The notes under the pieces are model-generated. The model was not told the origin of the DNA. It ran no database searches and worked only from the letters and a program-made list of their open reading frames with translations. From Actinomadura rudentiformis (GTDB lineage: Bacteria; Actinomycetota; Actinomycetes; Streptosporangiales; Streptosporangiaceae): a stretch of DNA of 64,000 nt. Of the stretch, positions 16,896 to 24,795 are shown in pieces. Position numbers and translations under genes: made by a program. The stretch covers positions 1 through 64,000 of the forward strand of contig NZ_WBMT01000029.1 of NCBI RefSeq assembly GCF_008923185.1. Reading direction: 5' to 3'. How positions within the stretch are numbered: position 1 is the stretch's first letter; every line of letters begins with the position of its first letter.

Positions 16896-17473
16896 CAGGT
16901 GCCGGCCGTGCAGATCGTCAGGGGAGGCTTGGGATAGACGAGCGCGAGGGGGCGGGTGGGATCGCTTTCCAGTGGATTGATGTCGGGGCCGCAGACGGCG
17001 TGGTCGGCCTTGCCCGGTACCACGGCGGTGACCCGGTAGGTCGCCAATGGTCCACACTGCACCTTGGTGACTTTGCCGGTGGGGAATCCGACCTCCTGGT
17101 AGAAGCAGTCACCGACCTTCGCATTGAGCGTCAGGCACAGCTCCCGGCTGGTCCTTCCCGTGGAGGTAGACCCGTAGGTGTTGCTGTCGCAGCCCAGGCG
17201 ACCGCCCATCAAGGCCACTTTGTAAGCGGCGCTCGGCTCGGTGCAGGACACGATGCGGAACTCGCTTGCCTTCCCGGTCTTGCCGCCCCGCTCCTTGGCC
17301 TCCAGGCAATCACCCGGCTGGGGAGAACGATCGGTGGCCAGAAGACCGACCACAGGCACGCCCACCACGACTAACAGCACCACCGCACTCGAAAAGACCA
17401 GCCACATCTTGGTTTGCCGACTCAGGCCAGGTGACGCGTTCGGCGGGTGCACATGCTGTTCTTGGGTGCTCAT
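16895..17473 (-). CDS. Membrane-anchored LppU-like extracellular protein
   Basis: A 192-residue protein with a cytoplasmic N-terminus, one membrane helix (MWLVFSSAVVLLVVVGVPVVGLL, split by its neighbours at about residues 22-45) and an extracellular domain. That domain begins with PGDCLEAKE and has six further cysteines (SCTEPSA, GCDSN, LCLTL, GDCFYQ, VQCGP, VCGPD), the pattern of the LppU/SCO3897-type family in actinomycetes. It probably forms three or four disulfides outside the membrane; the role is unknown. The ATG at 17473 was chosen over an upstream in-frame ATG because the protein then starts MSTQEQHVHPP. Confidence 0.8.
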   Translation of the reverse strand: MSTQEQHVHPPNASPGLSRQTKMWLVFSSAVVLLVVVGVPVVGLLATDRSPQPGDCLEAKERGGKTGKASEFRIVSCTEPSAAYKVALMGGRLGCDSNTYGSTSTGRTSRELCLTLNAKVGDCFYQEVGFPTGKVTKVQCGPLATYRVTAVVPGKADHAVCGPDINPLESDPTRPLALVYPKPPLTICTAGT

Positions 17474-17711
17474 CAGGTCATTGTTCCGGACATGTCCAGT
17501 CACGGCGCGGGAGCGAGTGTCACCTTGGCGTTGTCCACACGACCCTCGCAGACGCCCAGCTCACCGCCGCGGAGAGCCACCCCGCTTGACCAGCGCGACC
17601 ATCCTGGAGGCGGGTGACCGGCCGACCTCGGCGGCCACAGGAGAACGTCGTGCCGCTGCCTTAGATCCCGACCGGCGACCCGCGCGTACTGGCTGTGTCG
17701 CACACCGATCG

Positions 17712-18548
17712 TTAGCCGGGCGTCCCGTCGCGCTCGCTTCTTCGGGCGAGGCTCTGGGCTTGCCCTGTGTGTATGTCGCTTACCCATTCCCAGCCGGGCT
17801 TGGCCGATGGGCCGAGTCGGGGGTCATCGGGAGTATGGCCGTCACGCAAGGCATGCACGTACGCGCGGTCAAGTTCGATTCGTGCGCGTACCTGACCAGC
17901 TCCGCCGACGGACCCGTGACCGGGGACGAGGACATCAGCGTCGTCCGCCACGTCCTCGAGCAGCCGCAGCCCAACGAGGTACTCCTCGATCGGGTCATTG
18001 GTGCTGTTCACGTTGTCGAGCATCGGAATCAGGACATCAGAAAGCATGTCGCCGGCGGCGAGAACCCCGCGTTCCTCGATCAACAGCGCCGCATGGCCCG
18101 GGGCATGAGCCGGATGCTCAATGATCCGGACTTGAGGGCCATCCCAAGGAATCCGATCAGTTTCGGCAGGCAGGCCGGTAATGAGGCCGAACAGGTCCAG
18201 CGGTGTCTCTTCGGCGATTTCCGGCGGCAATCCCTCGGCGACGCGGGCCTCCCAGCCCGCGTTCGACCGCAGATCTCGCATATAAGCCGCGCAGCGGGCT
18301 GTACCGTAACGGGGCGCTTCGCCGAGCTCGGCGTGCCAGAGCACGTGATCCCAATCAGGATGGGTCGCGAAGCCCGCCACAACGGGCTGGCCCAACTCGC
18401 GAAGGTCGTTCGCGAGGCAGGCCATCTCATCGCCTGTTATCCCGGGGTCGATGAGCAGCACGCCGGCCCGGCCCTGCACGACAACCGTGTTGTTCTGGAG
18501 CAACTCGCTCTGGTGGACCAGCACACCCTCCGCGACCTGTCTCAGCAC
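17712..18548 (-). CDS. MBL-fold metallo-hydrolase
   Basis: A 278-residue metallo-beta-lactamase-fold enzyme. The metal motif is THPDWDH near residue 64, a variant HxxxDH that keeps both histidines and the aspartate. The later ligands are supplied by APGHAAL (about residue 150), AAGDMLSD and VPGHGSVG. There is no signal peptide, so it is a cytosolic hydrolase of unknown substrate; lactonase, thioesterase and glyoxalase II activities all occur in this family. The GTG start has GGGAGG upstream. A TetR gene is divergent and a palindrome sits between them, so the hydrolase is probably repressed by it. Confidence 0.88.
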   Translation of the reverse strand: MLRQVAEGVLVHQSELLQNNTVVVQGRAGVLLIDPGITGDEMACLANDLRELGQPVVAGFATHPDWDHVLWHAELGEAPRYGTARCAAYMRDLRSNAGWEARVAEGLPPEIAEETPLDLFGLITGLPAETDRIPWDGPQVRIIEHPAHAPGHAALLIEERGVLAAGDMLSDVLIPMLDNVNSTNDPIEEYLVGLRLLEDVADDADVLVPGHGSVGGAGQVRARIELDRAYVHALRDGHTPDDPRLGPSAKPGWEWVSDIHTGQAQSLARRSERDGTPG

Positions 18549-18691
18549 GAGTTCGCCTCCCTTGCATCCCGGACGGCGTGGCGATGCATCGTGACGCCCT
18601 CCTCGAACGATCGCTGCTCGAGCAGGTCGAGCTCGACCGGCACGACGGCGCCGGCCGTGACCTTGCGCTGGTGTTCGGTGTTGTCAGGCAT
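18542..18691 (-). CDS. Small hypothetical protein upstream of the MBL gene
   Basis: A 49-codon frame starting MPDNTEHQRK and ending just inside the MBL start, so the two overlap by seven bases. Composition is acidic and natural (ELDLLEQRSFEEGVT), but no family is recognised and the ribosome-binding site is weak. It may be a leader peptide or chance frame in the MBL transcript. Confidence 0.35.
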   Translation of the reverse strand: MPDNTEHQRKVTAGAVVPVELDLLEQRSFEEGVTMHRHAVRDAREANSC

Positions 18692-18742
18692 GGCGGGGTC
18701 CGTTCTCACTGTTGATGGTCCAGCAAACAGTGTCCACTGGAC

Positions 18743-18763
18743 GCTGTGTATGCTAGACACAGC
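18743..18763. promoter_or_regulatory. Candidate TetR operator
   Basis: Perfect 7-base arms GCTGTGT (18743-18749) and ACACAGC (18757-18763) with a 7-base spacer lie between the divergent MBL and TetR genes. A second partial dyad (GTCCACTGGAC) adjoins it. The position fits an operator that controls both promoters. Confidence 0.6.
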
Positions 18764-18797
18764 TTGAGGCCGCCAGCAAGCCATTTCGGGAGGATCG

Positions 18798-19499
18798 TTG
18801 GACAGCACCGTTGAGCTGCTTTGGGGGGTGCGACCACCGCCGAACCGAGGGCCCAAGCCCGGGTTCACCATCGAAGAGATCGCCAGGGCCGCGATGGACA
18901 TCGCCGACGCCGAAGGGCTCGCCGCGTTGTCCATGCAGCGAGTCGCCGGCGAACTCGGCTTCACCAAGATGGCGCTGTACCGCTACGTCAGCGGAAAGGC
19001 CGAGCTGATCGCCGTCATGATCGAGGAAGCCGTGGGCGAGCCGCTCGACCTGAGCGAGGTCCCAGGCGGCTGGCGCGGCAAGCTCGAACGGTGGGCCCAT
19101 CAGCTGTGGGTGACCTGGGACCGCCACCCGTGGCTGCCCGGCGCCACCATCGGCGAGCGGGTCATGGGTCCGAAAGAGATCGGATGGACCGAGAGCGCCA
19201 TTGCCGCCCTGGCCGAGACCGGGTTGAGCGGCAGCGAGCAGATGGACGCGGTCCTCCTGCTCAGCGGCCACGTCCGCAACACCCGATCAGCCACCTCGGC
19301 CGGCACTCAGCCGTGGACCACGCAGCGGCAGCTCAGTCCCGCCCTCAGCACCCTGCTCGACCATGCCGCCGACCGATTCCCCGCGTTGAGCGCCGCAATC
19401 GCATCCGCCGGGGACCCGACCCCGGACCGAAGCCGCGAGTTCGGCCTCCAACGTCTCCTCGACGGTCTAGAAGTCCTCATCAACCAACGCAGCGGCTGA
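18798..19499 (+). CDS. TetR family regulator (TetR_C-type tail)
   Basis: A 233-residue regulator with a TTG start preceded by GGGAGG. The DNA-binding domain (about residues 20-70) reads FTIEEIARAAMDIADAEGLAALSMQRVAGELGF in pieces and ends in the helix MALYRYVSGKAELI. The long C-terminal ligand domain includes WAHQLWVTWDRHPWL and resembles the TetR/AcrR class with a TetR_C fold. Divergent from the MBL hydrolase, with an operator-like palindrome at 18743-18763, it likely represses both. Confidence 0.9.
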   Translation: MDSTVELLWGVRPPPNRGPKPGFTIEEIARAAMDIADAEGLAALSMQRVAGELGFTKMALYRYVSGKAELIAVMIEEAVGEPLDLSEVPGGWRGKLERWAHQLWVTWDRHPWLPGATIGERVMGPKEIGWTESAIAALAETGLSGSEQMDAVLLLSGHVRNTRSATSAGTQPWTTQRQLSPALSTLLDHAADRFPALSAAIASAGDPTPDRSREFGLQRLLDGLEVLINQRSG

Positions 19500-19733
19500 C
19501 CGAGCAGGCGCATCGTCCAGCGCTGTCACCGCAGAAGACTGGAAATCGTGCCTCGCACGCCGGGACGCTTGTCACCTGTCGCGGAGTCCACGCCGCCAGA
19601 GTCCTTGGCGGCCCTGAGGCGGGCGACCCGGTCAAGGCAGCCCGTAGCCGTGAGCAGCCGGGCCGTCCTGGTCTGAGCGAACGCAGACTTGATCCGGCAA
19701 GAGGCTCGCGCCGACCGGCGGTGGAGGGGGTGG

Positions 19734-21419
19734 TCAGTCCCAGGTGAGGCGTTGGTGGAGAAGGGTTTGCTGGGCGGGGTTGGTGGTGAGGGTGAGGGCG
19801 CGCTGGTCGGCGGCGCGGGCGGCTTCGGGTTGGTTGAGGGCGCGCAGGAGTTCGGCGCGGGTGGCGTGGTAGAGCGGATAATGCTCCAGTGCCTTGCGGT
19901 CGGCGTCCGGGAGGGCGTCCAGGTCGGCTAGGGCGTTGCGAGGGCCGCCGCGCGGGCCCGGGTGGTGGTGCAGGGCGATGACGCGCTGAAGGCGGTGGAC
20001 GGGGGAGGGCGCCAAGGCCAGCAGCATGTCGTACAGCACGACGATCTGTGGCCAGTCGGTGCGTTCCCACGTGGGGGCTTCGGCGTGACAGGCGACGATC
20101 GCGGCCTGGAGCTGGTACGGGCCGGGACGGCGGAACGCGGCGGCGCGTTCGATCAGATGGGTCGCGTCGGCGATGGCCTCGTGGTCCCACAGCGTGCGGT
20201 CCTGATCGCGCAGCAGGACCAGGCCGCCGTCGGCATCGAAGCGGGCGCCGGTGCGGGCCTGGTGGAGGCGGATGAGGGCGAGCAGGCCGAGGACTTCGGG
20301 CTGCTTGGGCATCAGCCAGGCCAGTTGGGCGGCCAGCCATTCGGCGTCGTCGGCCAGGTCGCGGGCGTGCGGGCGGTCGCCGGAACTGGTCAGGTAGCCC
20401 TCGTTGAACAGCAGATAGATCACAGCCAGGACCTGGCCGAGGCGGTCGGGCAGCTCGGTGTCGGCGGGCGTGCGGTACGGGATGCCCGCCTGAGTGATCT
20501 TGCGCTTCGCGCGGGTGATGCGCTGGCTGACGGTGGCCTCGGGCACCAGGAACGCGGCGGCGATCTGGGTGGTGGTCAGCCCGCACACCGTGCGCAGGGT
20601 CAGCGCGATCTGCGCGGCGCGCGGCAGCGCCGGGTGGCAGCAGATGAAGATCAGCTTCAGCCGGTCGTCGGGGTCGTTCGGGACCGGCCACGTCAGCTGA
20701 GCGAGCTTGTCGCGGTAGACGGCCTGGCGGCGCAGGACGTCGACGCCGCGATGGCGGGCGGTGGTCAGCAACCAGGCGTCGGGATGGTCGGGAATGCCCT
20801 CGTCCGGCCAACGACGCAGCGCGGTCTCGATGGCGTCCTGGACGACGTCCTCAGCGGCGGCGAAGTCGCCCAGTACCCGCACCAGACACGCCGTCAGCCG
20901 GCCCGCGTGCTCACGCACCACACGGGCCAGCTCAGCGTGCACCTGCCGACCCTGAGCCATCCGCGCATCACCCGACCGCGCCAGCTCACCCGGCCGCGCA
21001 GGGGCGCCTGGCCGCACCAGCTCACCTGGCCGTGCAGGGGCGCCTGGCCGCACCAGATCTCCCGGCTGCGTAGAGTCGCCCGGCCGCGCCAGCTCGCCGA
21101 GCTGTGCAGGGTCGCCGGGCTGCGCAAGGCCGCCCGGCTGCGCCTGCTCGCTCAGCTGCGCCTGCTCGCTCAGCTGCGCCTGCTCGTCCGGCTGTGTCAG
21201 CTCGCCAGGCCGCGCAGGATCGCCAGGCCGTGCCACCTCGCCCGGCCTTGCAGCATCGCCAGGCTGCGCAGGGTCGTCCGCCTGCGAAGGGGCACCCGGC
21301 TGCGCAGGGTCGTCCGCCTGCGCAGGGTCGTCCGGTGGCGCAGGGTGCAGTGGGTGCACCGGGTCAACTGGGGGTGTCGGGTGGTGCGGGTGCACGGGTT
21401 CGTGCGGCATGTTCATCAC
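19734..21419 (-). CDS. ECF sigma factor with DUF6596/TPR-like C-terminus (ECF42 type), repeat-extended N-terminus
   Basis: A 561-residue sigma factor. From about residue 154 (MAQGRQVHAELARVVREHAG) it is a standard ECF42-type protein: region 2 (RVLGDFAAAEDVVQDAIETAL), region 4 (TTTQIAAAFLVPEATVSQRITRAKRKI) and a C-terminal helical extension (RHDLA-like DUF6596 and TPR-like) to NPAQQTLLHQRL. ECF42 factors are known to pair with YciI/DGPF proteins, as here. Residues 1 to about 150 are an unusual Pro/Ala/Gly/Asp repeat. The frame begins 24 bases after the YciI stop, which favours the long form, but no ribosome-binding site is visible and translation may begin at residue 154. Confidence 0.88.
   Translation of the reverse strand: MMNMPHEPVHPHHPTPPVDPVHPLHPAPPDDPAQADDPAQPGAPSQADDPAQPGDAARPGEVARPGDPARPGELTQPDEQAQLSEQAQLSEQAQPGGLAQPGDPAQLGELARPGDSTQPGDLVRPGAPARPGELVRPGAPARPGELARSGDARMAQGRQVHAELARVVREHAGRLTACLVRVLGDFAAAEDVVQDAIETALRRWPDEGIPDHPDAWLLTTARHRGVDVLRRQAVYRDKLAQLTWPVPNDPDDRLKLIFICCHPALPRAAQIALTLRTVCGLTTTQIAAAFLVPEATVSQRITRAKRKITQAGIPYRTPADTELPDRLGQVLAVIYLLFNEGYLTSSGDRPHARDLADDAEWLAAQLAWLMPKQPEVLGLLALIRLHQARTGARFDADGGLVLLRDQDRTLWDHEAIADATHLIERAAAFRRPGPYQLQAAIVACHAEAPTWERTDWPQIVVLYDMLLALAPSPVHRLQRVIALHHHPGPRGGPRNALADLDALPDADRKALEHYPLYHATRAELLRALNQPEAARAADQRALTLTTNPAQQTLLHQRLTWD
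20960..21390 (-). repeat. Degenerate coding repeat in the sigma-factor N-terminus
   Basis: About 430 bases of imperfect 12-30 base units encode variants of PARPGELV, QPGDPA and QLSEQA. Two stretches (near 20990-21030) are almost exact duplicates. Length and purity suggest recent expansion by slippage or recombination within a coding frame. Confidence 0.75.
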
Positions 21420-21443
21420 CGGCCGGGTCAGTGATCGGTTCGG

Positions 21444-21782
21444 TCAGGTGATCGGGCGGATCTCGACGATCGGGCAGGCCGGCCAGGATCGCGCGATGGC
21501 CATCGCCTCGTCCAGATCGGCGACCTCGATCTCGGCGTAGCCGGACACGACCTCCTTGCCCTCCACGAACGGCCCGTCGGTGACGATCGCGTCCCCACCG
21601 GTCAGCCGCATCGTGGTCGCCGTCTGCGGGGGCTGCAGTTTCGCGTGGTGGGTGATCTGCGCCGCGTGGTCGGTGAACCAGCGGCCGACCGCCTCGAACG
21701 CCTCCTGCCGCTCGGCGTCGCTCATCGCCTCCAGCTCGCGCGCGAACTCCTCGGTCTCGACGAACATCAGTACGTACTTCAC
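21444..21782 (-). CDS. YciI/DGPF family protein, ECF42 partner
   Basis: A 112-residue protein of the YCII-related (DGPF) family, with the signature DGPFVEGKEVVSGYAEIEV near residue 70 and a conserved His in HHAKLQ. The GTG at 21782 has GGAGAGAAAA upstream. It lies between a VOC protein and the ECF42-type sigma gene, the standard neighbourhood for this family. DGPF proteins are thought to work with the sigma factor or its target response; their biochemical activity is not established. Confidence 0.9.
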   Translation of the reverse strand: MKYVLMFVETEEFARELEAMSDAERQEAFEAVGRWFTDHAAQITHHAKLQPPQTATTMRLTGGDAIVTDGPFVEGKEVVSGYAEIEVADLDEAMAIARSWPACPIVEIRPIT

Positions 21783-21823
21783 TTTTCTCTCCTTCCCAGA
21801 ATTGTGCCTGGTTGACGGCTTGC

Positions 21824-22225
21824 CTACTCGGTGGGCAGCGGGCAGTAGAGGTCGATGCCGTTGCCGTCGGGGTCGAGAACGGTGGCGTACCGCATTCCCC
21901 AGAAGGCGTCCCAGGGTTCCTGGACGCCGGTGTGGCCGGCTCCGGTGAGCTCGGCGTACTTGGCGTCGACGGCGGCCGGGGTGTCGAACTGGAAGGCCAG
22001 GAAGTTGCGCGGGTCGCCCGAGGGGCGGCTCCATCCCTTGGTCTGGGTGGAGCCCCGGAACTTCTCGGTGTCCAACATCAGGTGAATCCCGTTCGGCAGA
22101 TCGCAGCCCGCGTGGTCGGGGTAGGTCTCGTCGACCGTGAACTCCAACCCGAGCCGGGCGTAGAAGGCGATCGAGGTCTGGATGTCGGCCACCACGATGT
22201 CAATGCTGTTGAAAGTCGGGTTCAC
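21824..22225 (-). CDS. VOC superfamily (glyoxalase/bleomycin-resistance fold) protein
   Basis: A 133-residue single VOC domain: two beta-alpha-beta-beta-beta units starting IDIVVADIQTSIAFYARLG and ending ATVLDPDGNGIDLYCPL. Metal-ligand-like residues are seen at His and Glu-equivalent positions only in part, so it may be a binding protein, not an enzyme. The GTG start has GGAGG eight bases upstream. It heads the operon VOC-YciI-sigma (gap of 41 bases to YciI). Confidence 0.88.
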   Translation of the reverse strand: MNPTFNSIDIVVADIQTSIAFYARLGLEFTVDETYPDHAGCDLPNGIHLMLDTEKFRGSTQTKGWSRPSGDPRNFLAFQFDTPAAVDAKYAELTGAGHTGVQEPWDAFWGMRYATVLDPDGNGIDLYCPLPTE

Positions 22226-22265
22226 GGCCCGCTCCCTCCGCTCTTGGATGAGTCTTCACCGCCCA

Positions 22266-22293
22266 GACGAACGGGCGAGGGCTCGATCCGACA
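22266..22293 (-). promoter_or_regulatory. Candidate ECF-type promoter of the VOC-YciI-sigma operon
   Basis: On the minus strand TGTCGG (22288-22293) and CGTC (22266-22269) are separated by 18 bases, upstream of the operon. ECF42 promoters are reported with TGTCGA-like -35 and CGA/CGTC-like -10 elements, so the factor may drive its own operon. The match is imperfect. Confidence 0.4.
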
Positions 22294-22569
22294 TCACCGC
22301 CCACCAATTTTCGAAGAGTCCACCGACGGCGCGGCTCCGGCGGGGGATGCGGGCGATTGACTGGACACACGATGCCGCGAGGCGGAGTTCGGCACCGTGC
22401 TTGCGGTGGGTCCGTGAGGTGCTTGCGCCCTCTGCCAGGGCTGAGGGTTGTGCAGCGCTGCACAAGCTCGGGTTAGAAGCTGTTTCAGATCGATGATCTT
22501 GCCCGAGAGGGGATAAGGCGCTGGTGACTGTCAGATGCGTCGCGGACGGTCACAACGGTGCTGTGCCTG

Positions 22570-22760
22570 TGCGCTAGCGGGCGTTGAAGAGGGTGACGGG
22601 GGTGTAGATGGGCGGCCGGCCTCGGTGGGTGGCGGAACGGGCGGGTCAGGTCGAGCTGGTAGGTGTTGCGGCGGCCGATCCGGGTGCGGGTGAGGTAGCC
22701 GGCGGTTTCCAGGTCGTCGAGGATGGCCTTGTGATACACCGAGGAACGCTCTGCCTGGAT
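22570..22760 (-). pseudogene. Truncated winged-helix (MarR/ArsR-like) regulator
   Basis: The minus strand carries the end of a winged-helix regulator: YHKAILDDLETAGYLTRTR then IGRRNTYQLDLTRPFRHP, the recognition helix and wing of the actinomycete HTH proteins that end LPLRHP-like. The N-terminal half is missing; its place is taken by the plus-strand gene at 22800. After 22626 the natural ending is split between two frames. The rest of the gap 22226-22799 holds nothing else I can support. Confidence 0.55.
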
Positions 22761-22799
22761 GACGTCGTCTTCGCCGGGCTCAACCCGTTTGGATGACAA

Positions 22800-23189
22800 G
22801 TGATTGTGCTGCGTGACCTCGTCGAGCTTGAGGTTCTCCAAAAGGCGCTGATGGGTGCGAGGTTCGGCGACTCTCCGTCGGACCCGTCCTTGATAGCTAG
22901 CCCATACCTGGCGGTAATCCATAGCTCGATAGTGGATGAGATCATTGCCGCCCACCGGAGCGACGCGAAGGAGGGTCCTGCCTCCAGGTGGGAGAAATGG
23001 CGCGTCATGTCAAAGCAGCGCCATGAGTGGGACGTGATTGTTCATCGCCTAGCCTCTCCTGAGATGGGTTGGAAAAACCTTTCTCTAGCCGGTAGAAGAG
23101 ATGTGGTACTGACTTGCCTCCAGCCGTTTGAGATATCGGATGAACTCCTCGGTGAGATGGTGGCGGAGATCGATCGGCTGACGGGCTGA
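22800..23189 (+). CDS. Hypothetical protein with atypically low GC
   Basis: A 129-residue helical, acidic protein (SIVDEIIAAHRSDAKEG, LGEMVAEIDRLTG) with no recognised family. Its codon use is much less GC-biased than neighbouring genes, which suggests horizontal acquisition. The GTG at 22800 gives the longest product, but an ATG at 22851 is possible; neither has a strong ribosome-binding site. It overlaps the 5' side of a truncated wHTH gene on the other strand and lies beside an IS5 transposase. The 316 bases up to the transposase hold no supported gene. Confidence 0.6.
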   Translation: MIVLRDLVELEVLQKALMGARFGDSPSDPSLIASPYLAVIHSSIVDEIIAAHRSDAKEGPASRWEKWRVMSKQRHEWDVIVHRLASPEMGWKNLSLAGRRDVVLTCLQPFEISDELLGEMVAEIDRLTG

Positions 23190-23505
23190 CGGGTCAGCGC
23201 TCACGGTCACGCTTTGTGCTGAGCGCCCACCCCGACCGTCAGTGTCCGTCCCTATTGCCGTCAGCGTTGCCGTCAAGCCCGAAGCTGGCTTGTAGGTTTT
23301 ACGAGCTGCCTGAGCTGCGGTTCTGCGGCCGTGCGGCCGGTGGTGGCCACCCCGCGCTGGTCACGGCTTTCCGTGCCGCCGGCGCCGGCGCCGAACGGGG
23401 ACGGCCAGGTCACCATCGGACACGTCATTTACCGTGTCCAGCGCACCGATCATTGACCCCGGCCGGCCTTGTTGTGGGAGGGCATCGCGCAGGTCAGCAC
23501 CGATG

Positions 23506-24327
23506 TCATGGCTGGGCTGCCAGGCGGGCGAGGCGACGGGTCATCAAGGTCACCGCTGCCCAGGCGATATGGGCCTCGGCGTGCGCCGGCAGGCGTTCGT
23601 AGTCGCGGACGGTTCGGCGGGCGTGCATGAGCCAGCTGAATGATCGTTCGACGACCCAGCGGCGTGGGAGCAGCACGAATCCGACCGCGCCGGCGGGCCG
23701 GGTGACGATCGCCAGCGTCAGGTCCAGGGCGTCGGCGGCCCAGCCGACCAGCGCGCCGGCGTAGGCGGTGTCGGCCCAGGCGCAGGTCACCTGAGGCTGG
23801 CTCTGGCGGAGCTGGCTGAACAGATCTCGGGCGGCGTCGCGGTCCTGGACCGACGCTGCGGTGACCAGGACCGAGACAAGGAGTCCGCCCAGGTCAACGG
23901 CGATATGTCGTTTCCTGCCCTCCGTACCCTTTCCGGGGTCATATCCCCTGGTGGCTTTGCTGACGGTCGCTGCTGCTCGGACGGTCTGGGAGTCGACGAC
24001 GATCGCCACCGGGTGAGGGCAGTAGCCGCGGTGTTCACGCAGACGAGAGCGGAGTTGGTGCAGGATGTGGTCGATCACGCCGGCCCGCGCCCAGCGCGCG
24101 AAGATGCTGTAGACGGTCTGCCAGGGGATGTTGTAGTCGTGCGGGATCGATCTCCATTTGATTCCGTTGTCGACCAGGAATCTGATCGCATCCACCACGT
24201 CGCGGCGCCGGTGTTTCTCCGGCCGCCCGCCGCGGGGTGTCTGGCAGGCGGGCGGCGGGAGCAGCTGTTCCAGCAGGGCCCATTCTTTGAGCGTGGTGTC
24301 GGAGGGGTAGCGGCGGCGGCGCATCAC
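23506..24327 (-). mobile_element. IS5 family transposase (DDE), apparently intact
   Basis: A 273-residue single-frame transposase of the IS5 family. It has the N-terminal DUF4096-like segment (WALLEQLLPPPACQ) and the DDE catalytic core: Asp112 in VVDSQTV, Asp186 in WADTAYAG and Glu228 in VVERSFSW, followed by the Y-2-R-like region RRTVRDYERL. No frameshift is needed. Its start is only 12 bases from the stop of the RacP-like gene, and I could not find convincing terminal inverted repeats or a target duplication, so the element's ends are undefined and it may no longer be mobile. Confidence 0.9.
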
Positions 24328-24339
24328 CGGTCACCCCGG

Positions 24340-24765
24340 TCAGTTCGCGGCGTCGCGTGACAGCACGATCAGCGCTGCGCGGACGCCGGTGATCTGGTCC
24401 AGGATGAGCTGGACGTCGTCGTCATCGGGCATCAGGGCCGCCCAGGGGCCGATTGTCGAGGTCATCAGCCGGTCCATCCGTGTGCAGGCCTGAGTGCTGA
24501 CCGCCCGCACGAAGGCGGCCCACTCCGCCCGTTCCAACGACAGCTTCCACCCCTCGGCGCGCGTCCAGGTCAAGGGCGTGAGGTTGGCCATCGCGGCGGT
24601 GGTGCGGATATAGAGCAGCCCGGAACGCACTTGGGAGATGGTCAGCCCGGTCGAGGTGACCAGCTGCTTGGTGGTCAGCCCGGCAGGCCGGGCCTCCTTC
24701 AGCGCCATGGTGATGCGTTCGGCGCAGACGCTTGCGGCCAGCCGACGTCCCGATGCCCGGCCCAT
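24340..24765 (-). CDS. RacP-like plasmid/AICE-type HTH protein
   Basis: A 141-residue protein with a helix-turn-helix-like segment near residues 22-50 (KEARPAGLTTKQLVTSTGLT, then QVRSGLLYIR) and a helical C-terminus. It resembles proteins annotated RacP on actinomycete conjugative plasmids and integrative elements. It follows the DUF6192-type gene by about 30 bases, and the two probably form an operon. Assignment is by recall of the family pattern and by context; no motif is diagnostic. Confidence 0.6.
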   Translation of the reverse strand: MGRASGRRLAASVCAERITMALKEARPAGLTTKQLVTSTGLTISQVRSGLLYIRTTAAMANLTPLTWTRAEGWKLSLERAEWAAFVRAVSTQACTRMDRLMTSTIGPWAALMPDDDDVQLILDQITGVRAALIVLSRDAAN

Positions 24766-24795
24766 GATGGTGCCTTCCGTCTCGGCGGGGAGCGG

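Noticed and set aside
17500..17600. Minus-strand peptide GELGVCEGRVDNAKVTLAPAP upstream of the LppU-like gene
   Set aside because: It could be the end of a lost gene, but about 25 residues are too few to assign and the upstream frame is unnatural.
19520..19570. tRNA-Ser-like anticodon loop (CTGGAAA)
   Set aside because: Only one stem-like segment; acceptor and T arms are absent.
19480..20811. 443-codon minus-strand frame inside the ECF42 gene
   Set aside because: An Arg/Pro-rich out-of-frame shadow. The sigma motifs are in the other frame.
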